A DNA stretch of 64,000 nt from Lachnospiraceae bacterium (GCA_015057085.1 SVFB01000085.1:35124-99123); one strand, 5' to 3'; shown: positions 43,901 to 53,881, numbered from the stretch's first letter. The notes: generated from the sequence alone by a model not told the origin. Numbers and translations: made by a program.

Positions 43901-46230
43901 AATAGGCTTGCAATAAAATAAGTGATGAAAGCTGCAATCCAGGCGATGACGCATTGCCAGATTACAATTCCAAGTGCCCATTTGCGACCTAATTCCCGCT
44001 TGATTGAAGCGACGGCTGCGATACACGGAGTGTATAACAGCGAGAAAATCAATAGCGCAGCTGCGGAGGCATTAGAAAGCGCTTGGGTGACATTCCCTGT
44101 GAATAGTACTTCGAGAGATGAGACGACACTTTCTTTTGCGATAAATCCGGTTATCAGCGATGTGACAATTTGCCAACTTCCCAGACCAATTGGTTTAAAT
44201 ATTGGAACCAACCATCCGGAAATCACTGCTAAAATACTGTCTTTTGAATCCGTGACCAGATTTAGATGGGTATCGAAACTTTGCAGTACCCAAATTACGA
44301 TGGTAGCAAGGAAAATAATCGTAAAGGCTTTTTGGATAAAATCCTTTGCCTTTTCCCAAAGTAACTGTAAAACATTTTTGAGACTTGGCATTCTGTAGTT
44401 TGGAAGCTCCATCACAAAAGGTGATGCTTCACCTTTGTATCGTGTTACTTTTGCAAGCAATGCACAGATGATACCAAGTATGATACCTGTAATATAAAGT
44501 CCAATCATGATTAAGGCTTTGTGCTCCGGGAAAAATGCATTTACAAAGAAAGCATAAATCGGAAGCTTCGCACTACAGCTCATAAATGGAGTCATGAGAA
44601 TCGTCATCTTTCTATCACGCATACTCGGAAGCGTACGACTAGACATGACAGCCGGTACAGTGCAACCGAATCCAATCAGCATAGGGACGATACTTCTTCC
44701 TGAAAGACCGATTTTTCTAAGAAGCTTATCCATTACGAAGGCAACGCGCGCGATGTAGCCACTATCTTCCAAAAGAGATAGGAAGAAAAACATTGTGACA
44801 ATGATTGGAAGGAAGCTTAAAACGCTTCCTACGCCGGCAAATACGCCATCGATGATAAGACCTTGTATCGTTTGGTTGACATTGCTTGATTTCATCAGTG
44901 TCTCCACGGATTGACTTAGGTAATCGATTCCGGTTTCCAGTAGGCCTTGTAAGCCTCCGCCGATGACGTTAAATGTCAGGAAGAAGACGAGTCCCATTAT
45001 GGCAATAAAGATGGGAATCGCTGTGTATTTACCGGTTAGGATTTTATCAATTTGTTCACTGATGAGAGTGCTCTTGCTTTCGTGGGGCTTGATTACTGTC
45101 TTAGAACATACGCGGTTAATAAATGCATATCGCATATCTGCGATAGCCGCACTTCTGTCGAGACCTCTTTCATCTTCCATTTGAAGCACGATGTGCTCTA
45201 CGGTTTCGATTTCATTTTGTGATAAATTAAGCTGCTTTAGTATTAAAGTGTCGTTTTCTATCACTTTTGTGGTTGCAAATCGAAGCGGAAGGTTGGCGGC
45301 TTGCGCATGGTCTTCGATGAGATGACTGATCGAATGAATACATCTGTGCACCGCACCACCATTATCTTTCTCATCGCAGAAATCTTGTTTCAGAGGGGTC
45401 TCTCTGTAATATGCAACATGCAAAGCATGTTGAATCAGCTCCTCTATTCCTTCGTTTTTGGCAGCAGAAATTGGTACAACAGGTACGCCCAAAGCATCTT
45501 CCATTGCATTCACATCGATTGACCCGCTGTTGGCGGTTACTTCATCCATCATATTTAGGGCCACAACCATAGGAATTTCCAGCTCAAGAAGCTGCATCGT
45601 AAGATATAGATTTCTTTCAATATTTGTAGCATCTACGATGTTGATGATTCCTTTTGGTCGCTCATCCAACACGAAATTTCGCGAAACGATTTCTTCATTT
45701 GTATAGGGAGACATGGAATAGATGCCCGGGAGATCTGTAATCATGGTATTTGCGTGTCCCTTGATTGCACCATCTTTTCGATCTACTGTAACGCCGGGGA
45801 AGTTGCCAACATGCTGGTTGGCTCCGGTTAGCTGATTGAAGAGAGTGGTTTTCCCGCAATTTTGATTTCCTACCAATGCAAAACTGATGAGTTCGCTTTC
45901 TTCTAGAGGATTTCCGCTTCCTTTTGGATGAAAGATTCCATCTTCACCAAATCCCGGATGGAGGGATTTTTTCTTGGGCGGTTGAGGCGAGGATTGAATG
46001 ATACTATCTGCAGACTGTACTTCCAACTGATCTGCTTCTGCCACGCGAAGTGTAAGCTTGTAGCCATGAATTAAGATTTCTATAGGATCGCCCAATGGCG
46101 CATATTTCACAATTTTAACTTCAACGCCGGGAATGATGCCCATATCGAGAAAATGTTGTCGCAGCGCTCCGTCACCACCAACGGATATGATTTTTGCGCT
46201 TTCCCCAATTTTAATATCTTTTAAAGTCAT
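43897..46230 (-). CDS. feoB: Ferrous iron transporter, FeoA-FeoB fusion
   Basis: The 777-residue protein has an N-terminal FeoA SH3-like domain (1-75; LRQHFLDMGIIPGVEVKI), a linker, and FeoB: G domain with GNQNCGKTT (G1), DLPGIYSM (G3) and ALNMMDE (G4), followed by about ten transmembrane helices with gate motifs (MLIGFGCTVPAVMSSRTL, FMSCSAKLPIYAFF). It imports Fe2+ driven by or gated by GTP. ATG 46230 follows AAGAGGT. The stop codon lies within stem a of repeat copy 3, so the element abuts or altered the 3' end. The fusion of FeoA and FeoB occurs in several Clostridia. Confidence 0.94.
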   Translation of the reverse strand: MTLKDIKIGESAKIISVGGDGALRQHFLDMGIIPGVEVKIVKYAPLGDPIEILIHGYKLTLRVAEADQLEVQSADSIIQSSPQPPKKKSLHPGFGEDGIFHPKGSGNPLEESELISFALVGNQNCGKTTLFNQLTGANQHVGNFPGVTVDRKDGAIKGHANTMITDLPGIYSMSPYTNEEIVSRNFVLDERPKGIINIVDATNIERNLYLTMQLLELEIPMVVALNMMDEVTANSGSIDVNAMEDALGVPVVPISAAKNEGIEELIQHALHVAYYRETPLKQDFCDEKDNGGAVHRCIHSISHLIEDHAQAANLPLRFATTKVIENDTLILKQLNLSQNEIETVEHIVLQMEDERGLDRSAAIADMRYAFINRVCSKTVIKPHESKSTLISEQIDKILTGKYTAIPIFIAIMGLVFFLTFNVIGGGLQGLLETGIDYLSQSVETLMKSSNVNQTIQGLIIDGVFAGVGSVLSFLPIIVTMFFFLSLLEDSGYIARVAFVMDKLLRKIGLSGRSIVPMLIGFGCTVPAVMSSRTLPSMRDRKMTILMTPFMSCSAKLPIYAFFVNAFFPEHKALIMIGLYITGIILGIICALLAKVTRYKGEASPFVMELPNYRMPSLKNVLQLLWEKAKDFIQKAFTIIFLATIVIWVLQSFDTHLNLVTDSKDSILAVISGWLVPIFKPIGLGSWQIVTSLITGFIAKESVVSSLEVLFTGNVTQALSNASAAALLIFSLLYTPCIAAVASIKRELGRKWALGIVIWQCVIAWIAAFITYFIASLF

Positions 46231-46331
46231 AAGGTACCTCTTGAACAATCATTTAATAGTTCTATTTTAATACAAAACCTGCGTACGGATGAACTAATAA
46301 TGGTTAGCGAAATATAATCTGAAAAAGTGTG

Positions 46332-46394
46332 TTGCATTACTCCGTCAGTCGTAGTATACTTACTACGACTGATGAAGTACTACGACAGACGAAG
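46332..46394 (+). promoter_or_regulatory. PadR-gene promoter and operator with tandem sites
   Basis: TTGCAT (46332-46337) and TATACT (46355-46360) are 17 bp apart. The -10 box lies in a perfect 12-bp inverted repeat, TCAGTCGTAGTA-TACT-TACTACGACTGA (46345-46372). The right half continues as a 17-bp direct repeat with two mismatches (46361-46377 and 46378-46394). Binding of PadR here would block its own promoter. Confidence 0.85.
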
Positions 46395-46410
46395 TGTAAA
46401 GGAGGAAGTA

Positions 46411-46749
46411 ATGGTTGAAATAAGTAGCGATGTGATTCGCGGCTACAATGACACCATGATTCTCAGTATTCTCATTCAGGCACCTTCATATGGGTATGAA
46501 ATTTCAAAGCGAATAAAGAAGATTACGGATGAAAAATACATTATAAAAGAGACCACTCTTTATTCAGCTTTCACGAGAATGGAGAAAAACGGTTATATAG
46601 AGTCATTTATTGCCAATCCTGATTCAGAAGGAAATGGGAAAAAGAGAACATATTATAGAGTCACTCAAGCAGGGATAGATTATTACAATGACAAATGTGA
46701 AGAATGGGAAGTCACAAAAGAGGTCATTGAAAAATTTGTAAAAAAATAG
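46411..46749 (+). CDS. PadR-family transcriptional regulator
   Basis: The 112-residue winged-helix protein has the PadR signature: ILSILIQAPSYGYEISKRI, TLYSAFTRMEKNGYIES and KRTYYRVTQAGIDYY, then a short dimerisation helix. Such repressors release DNA upon stress or ligand and typically regulate the adjacent membrane protein gene. ATG 46411 follows AAAGGAGG. It is co-transcribed with the next gene (10 bp gap) from a promoter with a clear inverted-repeat operator. Confidence 0.92.
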   Translation: MVEISSDVIRGYNDTMILSILIQAPSYGYEISKRIKKITDEKYIIKETTLYSAFTRMEKNGYIESFIANPDSEGNGKKRTYYRVTQAGIDYYNDKCEEWEVTKEVIEKFVKK

Positions 46750-46759
46750 GAGAAGCGTT

Positions 46760-48298
46760 ATGGAAACAATAAAGAGTTATTTGGAAGCAATGTTTGCAAG
46801 CATGCCAAACACCCCGGAGGTAAGAAAGGCAAAGGCGGAATTATTGCAAATGATGGAGGACAAGTATAATGAGCTGATTGCTGATGGCGCAAGCGAAAAT
46901 GCTGCAGTTGGCACAGTGATTTCTGAATTTGGAAATTTGGATGAACTTGCAGAGGGGCTGGGTCTGGAAAAAGAAGTGGAAGAAGTCCACGAGAAAAATC
47001 AGGAAGAGTCGCGTAGATTTATTTCTCTGAGTGAAGTAAAGGAATTTCTTTCCGCAGAAGTAATCTCAGCAAGAAGAGTCGCACTGGGTGTTCTCCTATG
47101 TATCATATCAGTTGTACCAATTATGATATGGAGTCATTTCGATGCTGAGCATGATAACTATGGTGTAGCAATTATGTTTGTGTTGATTGCGATAGCAGTT
47201 GCGCTTTTTGTTCTGAATGGTCTCAGCGGAAAAGTATGGGATTATCTCAAAAAAGAGAATTGCAGAATTGACATTCAGACTGCGGATTATGTTAGAAATC
47301 AGCAAGAAAGTTTCAAGAAGACATCCATTCTATGCTACACCCTGGGTGTTGCATTATGTATTCTATCGGTCATTCCATGTATCATTTATGACAATGATTT
47401 GATGGCCAGTCTAATCTTTGGATTTGTAGGGATTGGAGTATTTTTGTTTGTTTATGCATCTATTATTAATAGTAGTTATGAAGAGATCCTTCAGATTAAT
47501 GATACTGATACAATCAGTGGTGAATATGGATATGAGGAGCGTGGTCGAGAAGAAAATTGTGTGAATCATAGAGGAACCAATAAATCATATCATAGAAGGA
47601 AAAACAGAGGATGGAAGCATGCTTTTTGGATTGTACTAATCGTCGTATTGGTGTTATGGGCATTCAGATACATTACGTGGTTTGTGCCATTTGGAGGTAA
47701 AAGTGTAACCGACGAGCGGACATTTGAAAATGGGACAGTATCAGAAATTAGCATCGATGTTGATGCCAGTGATTTAACATTAGAATATGGAAAAAACTTT
47801 TCAGTAAAATATACTTATCCGGAAAAGTATGCACCAACAATTACGTTCGAAAATGGAAAGCTTGATATCGTAGAAAAAATTGATAGCATATTCAATAATG
47901 TGAACAAGAAAAATTGCAAAATGATTGTGACGATTCCTGAAGGAACAAAGCTTGACGAAATCAATCTAACAGTTGATGTGGGTGATGTGATCATCAATGA
48001 TATCGAAGGAGAAAAATTGACACTTGATGCAGACTGTGGTGATATTGACATTTCAGGTATCAGTGTAACTCAATCGAAGTTTGATATTGATGTAGGAGAT
48101 TTTGACATCTCAAATGCATTTGTTGGAACATCAATCATTACATGCGATGTAGGTGATGTCGATGGAAAAATCGAATTCGATTTCTTGGAAGTTGATTGCA
48201 ATGTGGGAAGCGTCGAAATTAGCACAAATAGTGACTTAAACAATCTTACGACAGATTGCGATTTAGGTAGCATAAGAGTGAACGGAAAAAAGCGCTAA
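46760..48298 (+). CDS. PadR-associated membrane protein with HAAS/DUF1700-like and DUF4097-like domains
   Basis: The 512-residue protein begins with a HAAS-like helical domain (1-75; SMPNTPEVRKAKAELLQMM), followed by two pairs of transmembrane helices (about 115-155 and 190-235), a basic cytoplasmic loop, one more helix (about 290-310) and an outside beta-helix (about 330-510) with repeats such as DVGDVIINDIEGEKLTLDADCGD and DVGDFDIS typical of DUF4097. PadR plus HAAS proteins are thought to form envelope stress or adaptation modules. The exact role here is inferred. A terminator follows. Confidence 0.85.
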   Translation: METIKSYLEAMFASMPNTPEVRKAKAELLQMMEDKYNELIADGASENAAVGTVISEFGNLDELAEGLGLEKEVEEVHEKNQEESRRFISLSEVKEFLSAEVISARRVALGVLLCIISVVPIMIWSHFDAEHDNYGVAIMFVLIAIAVALFVLNGLSGKVWDYLKKENCRIDIQTADYVRNQQESFKKTSILCYTLGVALCILSVIPCIIYDNDLMASLIFGFVGIGVFLFVYASIINSSYEEILQINDTDTISGEYGYEERGREENCVNHRGTNKSYHRRKNRGWKHAFWIVLIVVLVLWAFRYITWFVPFGGKSVTDERTFENGTVSEISIDVDASDLTLEYGKNFSVKYTYPEKYAPTITFENGKLDIVEKIDSIFNNVNKKNCKMIVTIPEGTKLDEINLTVDVGDVIINDIEGEKLTLDADCGDIDISGISVTQSKFDIDVGDFDISNAFVGTSIITCDVGDVDGKIEFDFLEVDCNVGSVEISTNSDLNNLTTDCDLGSIRVNGKKR

Positions 48299-48308
48299 TA
48301 CTAAATAG

Positions 48309-48341
48309 CCCCCATCCAATATGATTTGGATGGGGGTATTT
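48309..48341. terminator. Bidirectional terminator
   Basis: Stem CCCCCATCCAA with its complement TTGGATGGGGG (48326-48336), loop about six bases, T-rich downstream. It ends the PadR operon and the convergent GH35-type gene, with the end of the latter reaching into the T-tract. Confidence 0.88.
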
Positions 48342-49883
48342 TTAGAATTTGTATAATTCAATCATAAGGCTTGTGAGATTTTCTCCTAGAGAAAGTGTCA
48401 TCACTTCATCGCCGTTGAGGATGCGTCCGCGTTTCCATTCGCCGCATACGACTTCACCTTCTTCTAAGCGTACAACATCGACTTTACATTTCTCGCCTTC
48501 TTTGACTCTAAATTCAAGCGAACTCATCATTCCTACGATCAGGAATCGGTTTGGATCCAGTTCAAAAATCATTCCGGCGCCAAGCGGTTTGGCAGTGGCA
48601 CGGGGAGCATATTTGATTGCCAGATCATAGTTTGTAAAGTGAAGAAAAGTACCGTAATCGGTTTCTCCTTTTCGAACATAACTTTGAAGTTGATCGGTTC
48701 CGCGATATTTCAAGTACAGCGGTTTCACTTGATTCATAAAGTTGTAGGTGCTTCTTAATAATTCTTTGCTGCCTGTGATATCGAATGCCGATGGATCAAT
48801 ATTTAAGGCAATCATTACTTCCATCGGTGGATGGTCAACTGCTTCAGGAGGTAGCGCTAATTCTTCAATTCCAAAAGGAGAGAAGCAAATCGCATTATGC
48901 TTTCCAAATGCGTAGAGGCAGTAGGAAGCAGCTACGGCATCTTTGCGCACTTCCGGAATGAACAGCGGATTGTCCAAGGTTGTGTATTCATCCATAATGT
49001 TGGCCACATATGGCACATAGATATCCGGAGCCAGAGTGAATAAACTTGGGGCAACAGACTGCCAAATCTTATGAACATCAGGAACCGGACCGCCGGATGG
49101 ATAAGAACCCGGATACCAAGGATACTGTTTTAACCAGGAATTGGCATAGCATGGAAGCGGATATTCCTTGATACCTGCACTTGCAATCTCTTCGACTGCT
49201 TTTCCGAAATAATATGCCATAAAGTATTCCTCTGCCTGAGTGCCAAATGCTTCTTTCCAGGAGCCTGACACCTGATAAAGAGAAGCAATTGTATCCGGAA
49301 CCGCTTCAAGAAATGCTTTATTTGCAGCGTCGCAGTAATCGCGCGCCGTGCCCAAAAGACCGATTTCGTTTTCGACTTGCATGACAATGACGGTGGACGC
49401 TTCCTGATCCACATCGCGAATATGTGCCATCAGTTTCGAAAATGCATAGGCATCCTTTTCGATTGCAGCGCGGCAGAATGGAGAGATGGTTTTGGTTTTC
49501 TCTCCGTTTATGGTTTCGGCGCGGAAATAAGTACTCGAATCTTTTTTCATCCAGCCCGGTACATACATGGATTGCGCATTTTTCCACAGGCCGAACCAGA
49601 GAAAAATAATTTTCATATTGTATGTTCGCGCTTGCGAAATCAGGCCATCGATGAGGGTGAAGTCAAATTGACCCTCTTCCGGCTCGATACATTCCCAATA
49701 AGATGGAATGATGACTGAGTTTAATCCAATCTCCTGTAGAGCCGGCCAAACATGTGTCTCCATGTAATCTAAATCGCTGGCGCTTGAATTATGCAATTCG
49801 CCACTGAGACAAAAAAATGGTTCATCATTAACGAAAAGTGTTTTGAAGCCATTTTGCGTTTTGATGGTTGGCAATGATGTCAT
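48342..49883 (-). CDS. GH35-type beta-galactosidase (DUF5597-like)
   Basis: The 513-residue enzyme is a cytoplasmic TIM-barrel glycosidase. It starts with FVNDEPFFCLSGELHNSSA, and the barrel holds IIPSYWECIEPEEGQFDF, VMQVENEIGLLG (acid/base Glu) and LFIPEVRKDA (nucleophile Glu); the C-terminal beta domain fits DUF5597 of GH35/GH42-like proteins. It should release terminal beta-galactose from oligosaccharides such as galactan fragments. GGAGGGG precedes ATG 49883. No signal peptide is present. Confidence 0.85.
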   Translation of the reverse strand: MTSLPTIKTQNGFKTLFVNDEPFFCLSGELHNSSASDLDYMETHVWPALQEIGLNSVIIPSYWECIEPEEGQFDFTLIDGLISQARTYNMKIIFLWFGLWKNAQSMYVPGWMKKDSSTYFRAETINGEKTKTISPFCRAAIEKDAYAFSKLMAHIRDVDQEASTVIVMQVENEIGLLGTARDYCDAANKAFLEAVPDTIASLYQVSGSWKEAFGTQAEEYFMAYYFGKAVEEIASAGIKEYPLPCYANSWLKQYPWYPGSYPSGGPVPDVHKIWQSVAPSLFTLAPDIYVPYVANIMDEYTTLDNPLFIPEVRKDAVAASYCLYAFGKHNAICFSPFGIEELALPPEAVDHPPMEVMIALNIDPSAFDITGSKELLRSTYNFMNQVKPLYLKYRGTDQLQSYVRKGETDYGTFLHFTNYDLAIKYAPRATAKPLGAGMIFELDPNRFLIVGMMSSLEFRVKEGEKCKVDVVRLEEGEVVCGEWKRGRILNGDEVMTLSLGENLTSLMIELYKF

Positions 49884-49923
49884 AGAATCCCCTCCAATTA
49901 TAAAAGTCTCGATTTACATCTTT

Positions 49924-49952
49924 ATTATAAAAAGAATCTTTCAACCCCTCAA
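49924..49952 (-). promoter_or_regulatory. Promoter of the GH35-type gene
   Basis: TTGAGG (49947-49952) and a perfect TATAAT (49924-49929) on the minus strand are 17 bp apart, about 40 bp before the start. Confidence 0.75.
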
Positions 49953-50048
49953 TATTAATAAAATAATATAAATGTAAAAATATTAAGTTGCTTCCGCGTT
50001 GCAAAACAACAAGTGTGTGAAAGGTGAACAAAATTTACTATAGATATC

Positions 50049-50077
50049 TGGACAAGTGTAGGAAAATGACGTACAAT
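50049..50077 (+). promoter_or_regulatory. Promoter of the carboxylesterase gene
   Basis: TGGACA (50049-50054) and TACAAT (50072-50077) are 17 bp apart, each one base from consensus. Confidence 0.72.
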
Positions 50078-50130
50078 GAATTGTGTAAAATCGAATTGCA
50101 TAAACTTGATATATGCGTGGAGGTGTTGGA

Positions 50131-51912
50131 ATGTCTACAATAAAAAAGGGATTTTGCATTTCTTTTGGAATGGTTTTATTACTGATGTTGGCTGTGATTG
50201 AACTGAATAAGAATACGATTGTTGGTTGGATACTTACGATTCTGGCCGGAGGTTTGTTCTTTTTTGTGAACCGGATATTGCTACAAAGCAAAAAGTGGTG
50301 GACGAGATGTTTATCATGGTTTGGATGGCTTGTGGTTTTTGCAGGTGTGTTGGTGATTACCTGGCCGCCGGTACGCGCGATTAAAGCTGTCGACTATGCA
50401 AATCCGGAGAAGACGGATATTGTACATGTGCAAAACGGCGATGTACAAGGGGTTGTAACTGAAGACGGTGAGGTTGAAATATATGCCGGTATTCCATATG
50501 CAAAAGCTCCGGTTGGTGAACTGCGTTGGAAAGAACCGCAAGATCCGGAGGAATGGGATGGAGTGCTTTTGGCGGATACCTTCGCGCCGATGAGTATGCA
50601 ACCAACAAATCTTCCGATTTACGATTCATTAACCCAAATCATAGGTTTTCACGATTATCATTTTTCAATGAAAGATAATTATGTAGCACCTGTAAGCGAG
50701 GATTCATTATATTTGAATATATGGAAGCCGGCGACGGATGAGACGAATCTTCCGGTAGTGGTTTATGTGCATGGTGGATCTCTCCAAACCGGTCAGCCGT
50801 GGTATTCGGACTACAGTGGACAGGGCTTGGCGCGACAGGATGTGATTGTGGTAAATATGGGATATCGTCTTGGTGTTTTTGGTTTTTTGGCGGACGAGGA
50901 GTTGGCAGCGGAATCAGAGCATGGAACTACGGGCAATTATGGGCTGTTGGATCAGATTAAGGCATTGCAATGGGTTAATGATAATATTGAAGCATTTGGT
51001 GGAAACCCGGACAATATTACTTTGGCAGGAGAGTCTGCAGGCGCTGCATCTGTAAGTGCGCTCTGTGTATCTCCTTTGGCATCAGGCTTGTTTACGAGAG
51101 CCGTTTTGGAAAGTTCTACAGTTGCATCGGTTAATCCACCTCATTCATTCCGCTCTTATGAGGATGCACTAGAAAGTGCAAATTCGGTTAAGGAGCGTTT
51201 TGGTTGCGAGAATGTGGAAGAACTTCGGGATGTTTCTGCAGAGGAGCTTGTGGTTGCAGCGGATACAGAGCATCATATCACAATTGACGGATATGTATTG
51301 GAAAAAACACCATATGAATACTATAAAGCGGGAGAGCATAATGAGACCGCGCTAATGCATGGATATAATGCCAGCGAGGCAGATTCGTTCCTTTTGTTTT
51401 CCAATGCAAATATGAAAAATTTTGAAGAACGGGTAAGAGATTATTTTGGAGAATTTGCGGATGAGGTTTTGGAAATTTATCCTGCATCAACGAACGAGGA
51501 GGCAAAGGAATACTGGAGAGAAATCTGGGGTGCTGTGTTCTTTGATTATTCACATTATTGCTTGAATCGGCTTGAGGTAATGAATCAGGTTCCTGTTTAT
51601 GAATATCAATTTACTAAAACAAATGGTCGCATCGGACCATGGCATAGTGGAGAAATGATTTATCTGTATGGTAATATTCCGGAAAAATCAAAGCTGTTTG
51701 ATGATGAGGACCGTGCATTGAGCGATATGATGATTACGTATTATGCGAATTTTGCTAAGAACGGAAATCCGAATGGAAATGGGTTGATGACATGGGAAGA
51801 GAATCTGAATTCTCAAGATCTGATGGAATTTGGAGAAAACAGTGGAATGATATCGGAAAAAGAGCATGCATTGTTTGCGATACTTGATCGTATGCAAGGG
51901 TTTGAAGAATAG
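50131..51912 (+). CDS. Membrane-anchored type-B carboxylesterase
   Basis: The 593-residue protein has three hydrophobic segments in residues 5-80, then a carboxylesterase domain. FAPMSMQPTN and SEDSLYLNIWKPA are family marks; VVVYVHGGSLQTGQ is the oxyanion loop and LAGESAGAASVS carries the nucleophile Ser. Acid and base residues are expected near DSFLLF and IGPWHSGEMIYL. The N-terminal membrane part is uncommon for this family and places the enzyme at the cell surface. ATG 50131 follows GGAGG. The natural ester substrate is unknown. Confidence 0.87.
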   Translation: MSTIKKGFCISFGMVLLLMLAVIELNKNTIVGWILTILAGGLFFFVNRILLQSKKWWTRCLSWFGWLVVFAGVLVITWPPVRAIKAVDYANPEKTDIVHVQNGDVQGVVTEDGEVEIYAGIPYAKAPVGELRWKEPQDPEEWDGVLLADTFAPMSMQPTNLPIYDSLTQIIGFHDYHFSMKDNYVAPVSEDSLYLNIWKPATDETNLPVVVYVHGGSLQTGQPWYSDYSGQGLARQDVIVVNMGYRLGVFGFLADEELAAESEHGTTGNYGLLDQIKALQWVNDNIEAFGGNPDNITLAGESAGAASVSALCVSPLASGLFTRAVLESSTVASVNPPHSFRSYEDALESANSVKERFGCENVEELRDVSAEELVVAADTEHHITIDGYVLEKTPYEYYKAGEHNETALMHGYNASEADSFLLFSNANMKNFEERVRDYFGEFADEVLEIYPASTNEEAKEYWREIWGAVFFDYSHYCLNRLEVMNQVPVYEYQFTKTNGRIGPWHSGEMIYLYGNIPEKSKLFDDEDRALSDMMITYYANFAKNGNPNGNGLMTWEENLNSQDLMEFGENSGMISEKEHALFAILDRMQGFEE

Positions 51913-52031
51913 ATGGCTTTTATTCAGCATGAGAATAAAGCTTAGTAGAAATTGAATTGAGTGCAGAAATTCATTCCTCTAAAATTAAGATTATGTGGGA
52001 GATTATCCTACATTTGGAAATGGAGGAGAAT

Positions 52032-53309
52032 ATGAAAGCAGCAAGTGGAAATGCAACAATTCAATTTGGCGATAAGATGTTCCCGTTGGAGGGATTTAAG
52101 GCGGTTCATGATATGCCTAAAGTGAGTGCCATAGTAATCGAACAAAATGATACAAAGGTGGCTATTATTTCAATTGAAATCGTTATGCTCTGGGATGATT
52201 TTGTAGAGCGATTGAGAAATACTGTAGCAGGCATTGTCAATATACCGGTAGAAAACGTATGGATTCATATGACACATGCCATCACAACACCACATGCTCC
52301 CGGTGGTCCATTAATTGGATTGGGAGGAGCAGAAGTCGAGCTAACCGAAGAAGAAAAGGCAAAAAGGCAGAATGAACTTTCAAAAAGAGATAAATATGAA
52401 GAGGCCATATTGGAAGCACTCAAAGATTCGCTTAATCCATGCAGAAATCTGCGTGAGGCCAAAATGTATATTGGAACTGCCAACTGTCCTGTGGTAAAAA
52501 ACAGAGATATTCAAACTCAAAGCGGTTGGTGGATTGGAGTTGATGGCGTAGGTGAGGTCAACGAGACAATGACTGTTATTTGTTTCAGAGATGAATCTGA
52601 TAACGATATTGCTCAAATTGTTGGATTTGGAATGAAACCATGCGTAATTGACAACGCACAAAAGGATACCGGAAATCGATTAATATCAGCGGATGCACCA
52701 GGAATGATGTGTCGAAATCTTGAAACTCAATATCATTGTCCTGTGCTTTATATTACAGGAGCTGCGGGAGATACTGTGCCTGAAAAGACAGCATGGTTTG
52801 ATCGCGAAGATTTAAAGGGCGAGATAGAATGCGTTGATTTAGGTGTAAAAACAGGAATTAAGTTTGCAAAAGCCATTTCTGAAAAAATGGTGGTTGCAGC
52901 CAATCATGCAATTTCTGATGCTTCTGAAATCAGAGTATCTGAGTTGAAACTTTTGCATACCGAATTCGTATGGCAGACAAAAGGCAGAGTCCCAATGCAC
53001 CCGTATCAAAGTATACAATATATCGCAGAGGGAGAAAAAAACATTTCTGTAGATGGAATCGTGATGGGTGATCTTGCACTGGTAGCAGGAAAACCGGAAA
53101 TGAATGCAATTACAGGAATACAGCTGGAGAACGGCTCAAAGTTTAAACACACATTATATGTGTCTATGTTAAACGGTGGAATGAAGTATATGCCTGATCA
53201 AAAATCATATGACGAAATCCACTGGGAAGCGTTGACTTCTATGCTGATGCCGGGAGCTGCGGAAAAATTTGTCGAGACAGCGCTTGATCTGATTAATCAT
53301 GCAATATAA
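52032..53309 (+). CDS. Neutral-ceramidase-like hydrolase
   Basis: The 425-residue protein resembles the N-terminal domain of neutral/alkaline ceramidases. WIHMTHAITTPHAPGGP corresponds to the zinc site THxHSGPGG, with His residues spaced slightly differently, and TGAAGDTVP is the later glycine patch. There is no signal peptide, unlike secreted ceramidases, so it probably cleaves some other amide in the cytoplasm. ATG 52032 follows GGAGGAG; the frame is open further upstream without a ribosome site. It lies between the carboxylesterase and a small membrane protein. Confidence 0.75.
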   Translation: MKAASGNATIQFGDKMFPLEGFKAVHDMPKVSAIVIEQNDTKVAIISIEIVMLWDDFVERLRNTVAGIVNIPVENVWIHMTHAITTPHAPGGPLIGLGGAEVELTEEEKAKRQNELSKRDKYEEAILEALKDSLNPCRNLREAKMYIGTANCPVVKNRDIQTQSGWWIGVDGVGEVNETMTVICFRDESDNDIAQIVGFGMKPCVIDNAQKDTGNRLISADAPGMMCRNLETQYHCPVLYITGAAGDTVPEKTAWFDREDLKGEIECVDLGVKTGIKFAKAISEKMVVAANHAISDASEIRVSELKLLHTEFVWQTKGRVPMHPYQSIQYIAEGEKNISVDGIVMGDLALVAGKPEMNAITGIQLENGSKFKHTLYVSMLNGGMKYMPDQKSYDEIHWEALTSMLMPGAAEKFVETALDLINHAI

Positions 53310-53332
53310 GTAATAATCGTAGGAGAAACAAA

Positions 53333-53881
53333 ATGGGAAATACAAAAATGCAACCGGCTAAGCTGGAAATCAATAGATTAGATATAAAGATTATCATCGC
53401 AATCGGATTGTGTATTCTCACATCCACAATCCTAGATGTATTAGGAATCAAAGTCCATTACGGACAAATGCAATTGGATATCATTCAGAAAGCCACTGCG
53501 GCAATCGCATGCTTACTGTGCGTACAGGATAATTTAGGGGCAAGCAAAGGTGCCGGAGTCATGCGAATTAAGGTGACTGTCATGGCGGCGATTGCAGCGC
53601 TTGCAATTGTGTCACTTGATAGCTTAATCGGGAACCAATGGATTTCGATACTGCTGTTGATGGCAGGTGTGTTGCTCACGATGTTTTTGTGCAAGCTCGT
53701 GAAGGCACCATACATGAATTGCCGCATCGGTGCAATCAGTTACGTGTTGATAGCAGTAACCTTGCCGGGACAAGCACGCATAGTATATGCATTGCTTCGA
53801 GTGGCATCCACAATCTATGGAGTCTTGATTGTATTACTTGTCACATGGATTTTTGGGTTGGTTTCTGGCCACTCAAAATAA
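53333..53881 (+). CDS. Small multi-pass membrane protein, aromatic-acid-exporter (FUSC/DUF939) type
   Basis: The 182-residue protein has about five hydrophobic helices. The motif ATAAIACLLCVQDNLGASKGAGVMRIKVT matches the ArAE_1 membrane domain, which usually occurs as a pair or with a cytoplasmic domain; here only the membrane part is present. Its role may be export of an organic acid, possibly a product of neighbouring hydrolases; this is inferred. It starts 23 bp after the ceramidase-like gene with AGGAGAAAC upstream. Confidence 0.75.
   Translation: MGNTKMQPAKLEINRLDIKIIIAIGLCILTSTILDVLGIKVHYGQMQLDIIQKATAAIACLLCVQDNLGASKGAGVMRIKVTVMAAIAALAIVSLDSLIGNQWISILLLMAGVLLTMFLCKLVKAPYMNCRIGAISYVLIAVTLPGQARIVYALLRVASTIYGVLIVLLVTWIFGLVSGHSK

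Noticed and set aside
46327..46410. 28-codon N-terminal extension of the PadR protein
   Set aside because: It would translate the promoter and operator; the AAAGGAGG site clearly selects ATG 46411.
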